DNA from: Agarophyton chilense | Lineage: Eukaryota > Rhodophyta > Florideophyceae > Gracilariales > Gracilariaceae | DNA: 64,000 bases | Assembly (NCBI GenBank): GCA_030374765.1 | Contig: JARGXX010000105.1 | Location: 1,984,001 to 2,048,000, forward strand | Direction of reading: 5' to 3' | Shown here: positions 62,377-64,000 of the stretch, piece after piece | Position numbering within the stretch: the stretch's first letter is position 1 | Layout of the letters: each line of letters starts with the position of its first letter | The notes under the pieces: model-generated | What the model saw: the letters and a program-made list of their open reading frames with translations, nothing else | The model's database searches: none | What the model was told of the DNA's origin: nothing | Made by a program: the position numbers and the translations under genes

Positions 62377-63516
62377 TCAGCCGCCGATAGTGACCATGCT
62401 CCGATTGGGGGCGGCGGCGAGGGCGAAGCGGTCGGACTTGCCGCCGAGCGCGTAGTGCTTGGCGAGCAGGGCGGTGCGAATGGCGTGTAGTAGGTCGAGG
62501 TCAGAGGCGCCGCGACGCATGAGATCGCGCAGCGAAAGCTCACGCTCGCCGAAGAGACAGGTCTTGAGCGCGCCGTCTGCGGTGAGACGTAGGCGGTTGC
62601 AACCGGCGCAAAAGTGTTCGGTCATGCTGGAGATGAAGCCAATACGACCGACAAAGTTGGGGACGCGATAATACTTTGCGGTGTCGTTTGCGTGGGTGCG
62701 CTCGTGTTGCAAACGACCAAAGTGACGCGACAGCGCTTGTAGCATGTGAGCGTAGGGCACGAAGGCGGCATCGCGCCACCCGTTGCCGTCAAAGGGCATA
62801 TACTCGATGAAGCGCACGTCCAGGGCGTGGTGCTCGGTGAGGGCGGCGAAACGCGGCAACTCGGCGACGTTGAACGGGTGCATGACGACCACGTTGAGCT
62901 TGACCGCCAACGAAGGCTCTTCCAAAGCGTCATGCAAGGCAGCCACGACGCGCGAGTGCGTGGCGGCCGAGCGTCGCGTCAAGAGCGCAAACGAATGGGC
63001 GCACAGCGTGTCCAACGAAATGTTAACGGCCGACAGACCGGCGTGGCGCAGCGCCGCCAGTCGGCGCCGCGTTAACAAGACAGCATTCGTGGTGAGCGCC
63101 ACGCCGAGGGCGAGCTGTTGCGCGGCAGTGGCCACCAACTCGGTGGCATCGGCGCGTATCAACGGCTCACCGCCTGTGAAACGCACGCGCTGCACGCCGG
63201 CGTCGCGGAACACGCGGAGAAGACGCTGCAGCTCGCACGTGGTGAGCAGCTGCGACGAGGGCGCGAACTTTGGCGACGGCGGCATGCAATACGCGCAGCG
63301 TAGGTTGCAGCGGTCCGTGAGCGACACGCGCAGGTATGTGTGCTCACGGCCGAACGCGTCCACCAGCGTCGATGCGCGCCGTCGGCCCACCGTCGACGGC
63401 GCCAACGATGCCAACGATGCCAACGATGCCAACAAAGACGACGACGACGCCGACGACGACGCCGACGAAGAAGCCGACGGCGTCAACGCCGCCACGACGC
63501 GTCGCACCAGCGCCAT
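62377..63516 (-). CDS. CNX2: GTP 3',8-cyclase, MoaA/CNX2 (molybdenum cofactor synthesis)
   Basis: 379 aa from the ATG at 63,516; the frame stays open a little upstream but without an ATG. Residues 1-48 form a Ser/Ala/Leu/Arg-rich leader expected for mitochondrial import. The radical-SAM cluster is Cys70, Cys74 and Cys77 (DRCNLRCAYC). The SAM-binding GGEPL and ISLD strands follow. The second cluster lies near the C-terminus (HFCAGCNRLRLT and KTCLFG), and the protein ends in the GG dipeptide required in MoaA (TIGG). The enzyme turns GTP into 3',8-cyclo-dihydro-GTP, the first step of molybdopterin synthesis, which supplies nitrate reductase and sulfite oxidase. The upstream leader DNA carries a 9-bp minisatellite. 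The gene is very GC-rich. Confidence 0.97.
   Translation of the reverse strand: MALVRRVVAALTPSASSSASSSASSSSLLASLASLASLAPSTVGRRRASTLVDAFGREHTYLRVSLTDRCNLRCAYCMPPSPKFAPSSQLLTTCELQRLLRVFRDAGVQRVRFTGGEPLIRADATELVATAAQQLALGVALTTNAVLLTRRRLAALRHAGLSAVNISLDTLCAHSFALLTRRSAATHSRVVAALHDALEEPSLAVKLNVVVMHPFNVAELPRFAALTEHHALDVRFIEYMPFDGNGWRDAAFVPYAHMLQALSRHFGRLQHERTHANDTAKYYRVPNFVGRIGFISSMTEHFCAGCNRLRLTADGALKTCLFGERELSLRDLMRRGASDLDLLHAIRTALLAKHYALGGKSDRFALAAAPNRSMVTIGG
63400..63434 (-). repeat. 9-bp tandem repeat in the MoaA leader
   Basis: Almost four units of GCCAACGAT, read on the minus strand as LASLASLAS in the transit peptide. They are followed by GACGAC/GCC runs coding Ser-rich sequence. Confidence 0.85.
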
Positions 63517-63566
63517 TGTGGCGCGAGCTGCCACCGCCGCTCAGCACGCCCCAGCGCGCGTGCCCA

Positions 63567-63602
63567 CAAGCAAGCAAGCAAACAAGCAAGCAAGCAGGCA
63601 AG
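63567..63602 (+). repeat. (AAGC)n tetranucleotide repeat
   Basis: About nine AAGC units with two single-base changes, in the divergent spacer. Confidence 0.85.
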
Positions 63603-63878
63603 CGTGCAGCTCCTCCCGCTCCATTCGCCACTGGCGCCAGAAGCACGTGCTGTAAGTATCGCAGTGTAAATGGTGGTGCACTGTAAGCATCGTAGTGTAA
63701 AGGGTGTGCTGTAAGCCTTGAGCAGGTGGGAGTGGGTGTAAGCGTGTTCTGTTTTCGGTTGGCATCACGCACGGGCGCGCGCTTGCGCAAGCGCGCCGCA
63801 TGTGTGCGATGATGTGTAGATAGCGTAGATAGATAGCAGCACAAGCAGCAGCTGCAGCAGCTGCAAACGGCAGCAGCG

Positions 63879-63895
63879 CCCCCCCCCCCCCCCCC
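63879..63895 (+). repeat. Poly-C tract, 17 bases
   Basis: An uninterrupted run of 17 C lies 13 bp before the ATG at 63,909. Its length may be uncertain in the assembly. Confidence 0.9.
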
Positions 63896-63908
63896 GCGGC
63901 AGCGAACA

Positions 63909-64000
63909 ATGGCCACCGCCACCGCGCTCGCACCGTCGGCGCCGCTGCGCGCCGTTCGCGCCGTTCGCGCCCCGCCGCTCATGGCGGCGCGTGTTATGTC
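63909..64000 (+). CDS. Start of a gene with a transit-peptide-like leader (partial)
   Basis: An ATG at 63,909 opens a frame to the window end: MATATALAPSAPLRAVRA, then VRAPPLMAARVM. Ala, Arg and Pro richness with no acidic residue is typical of plastid or mitochondrial leaders, and a MAARV-like step could be the processing site. The high GC and the divergent layout with MoaA support a real gene. The function lies outside the window. Confidence 0.6.
   Translation, partial: MATATALAPSAPLRAVRAVRAPPLMAARVM

Larger units (their letters stand above)
63517..63908. promoter_or_regulatory. Divergent promoter region of MoaA and the rightmost gene
   Basis: About 390 bp. It contains an AAGC tetranucleotide run (63,567-63,602), paired TAAGCATCGTAGTGTAAA-like units near 63,651-63,700 and a 17-base poly-C run (63,879-63,895) just before the next ATG. 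Confidence 0.5.

Noticed and set aside
63344-63982. 212-codon minus-strand frame over the MoaA leader and spacer
   Set aside because: It is a shadow created by GC-rich repeats; it overlaps MoaA in another frame and ends in low-complexity sequence.

Overview
The window is nuclear DNA of a eukaryote, most likely a photosynthetic one. It holds a protoporphyrinogen oxidase with a plastid-type leader, mostly intron-free genes (one 74-bp GT-AG intron found), chromodomain-bearing Ty3/gypsy elements and a Mutator-like DNA transposon. Compact genes set in retrotransposon-rich DNA suggest a red alga, but this is inference and no rRNA or plastid gene is present to confirm it.

Layout. 1-5.56 kb: decayed Ty3/gypsy element running in from the left. 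5.6-19.1 kb: host DNA with a 1696-aa acidic, coiled-coil protein that looks like a nuclear-basket factor (Ran-binding-like domain plus ZC3HC1/Pml39-like C-terminus), an orphan gag-like frame, a small coiled-coil protein and an NmrA-like NAD(P)-binding protein. 19,129-42,992: one 23,864-bp nested mobile block bounded by identical 164-bp terminal inverted repeats (TIRs) and a perfect 8-bp target duplication, CAATTCTA. 43.2-64 kb: host genes, in order a membrane-anchored methyltransferase-like protein, a DUF2235 hydrolase, a Q-rich zinc-knuckle protein, a rhomboid protease, a CBSx4-PB1-TPR protein, an APH-like kinase, protoporphyrinogen oxidase, MoaA/CNX2, and the first codons of another gene.

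The nested block is the main result. Its base is a Mutator-like element (MULE) of about 6.3 kb. It has two genes on the + strand: a C48 (Ulp1-type) cysteine protease with a FAR1/GCM-like zinc finger, and a FAR1-type DBD + MULE DDE + SWIM transposase. Three LTR events hit it. Gypsy element E1 (19,963-29,478; target duplication GTAGA) sits in the protease gene. A solo LTR of the E1 family (near-matching duplication TAATG/AAATG) sits in the transposase gene. Chromovirus E2 (32,242-39,388; duplication CCAAG) sits inside that solo LTR. The MULE landed between two divergent host genes (NmrA-like and methyltransferase-like) that once shared a promoter region of about 0.4 kb.

All assignments come from reading motifs by eye; no database search was run.
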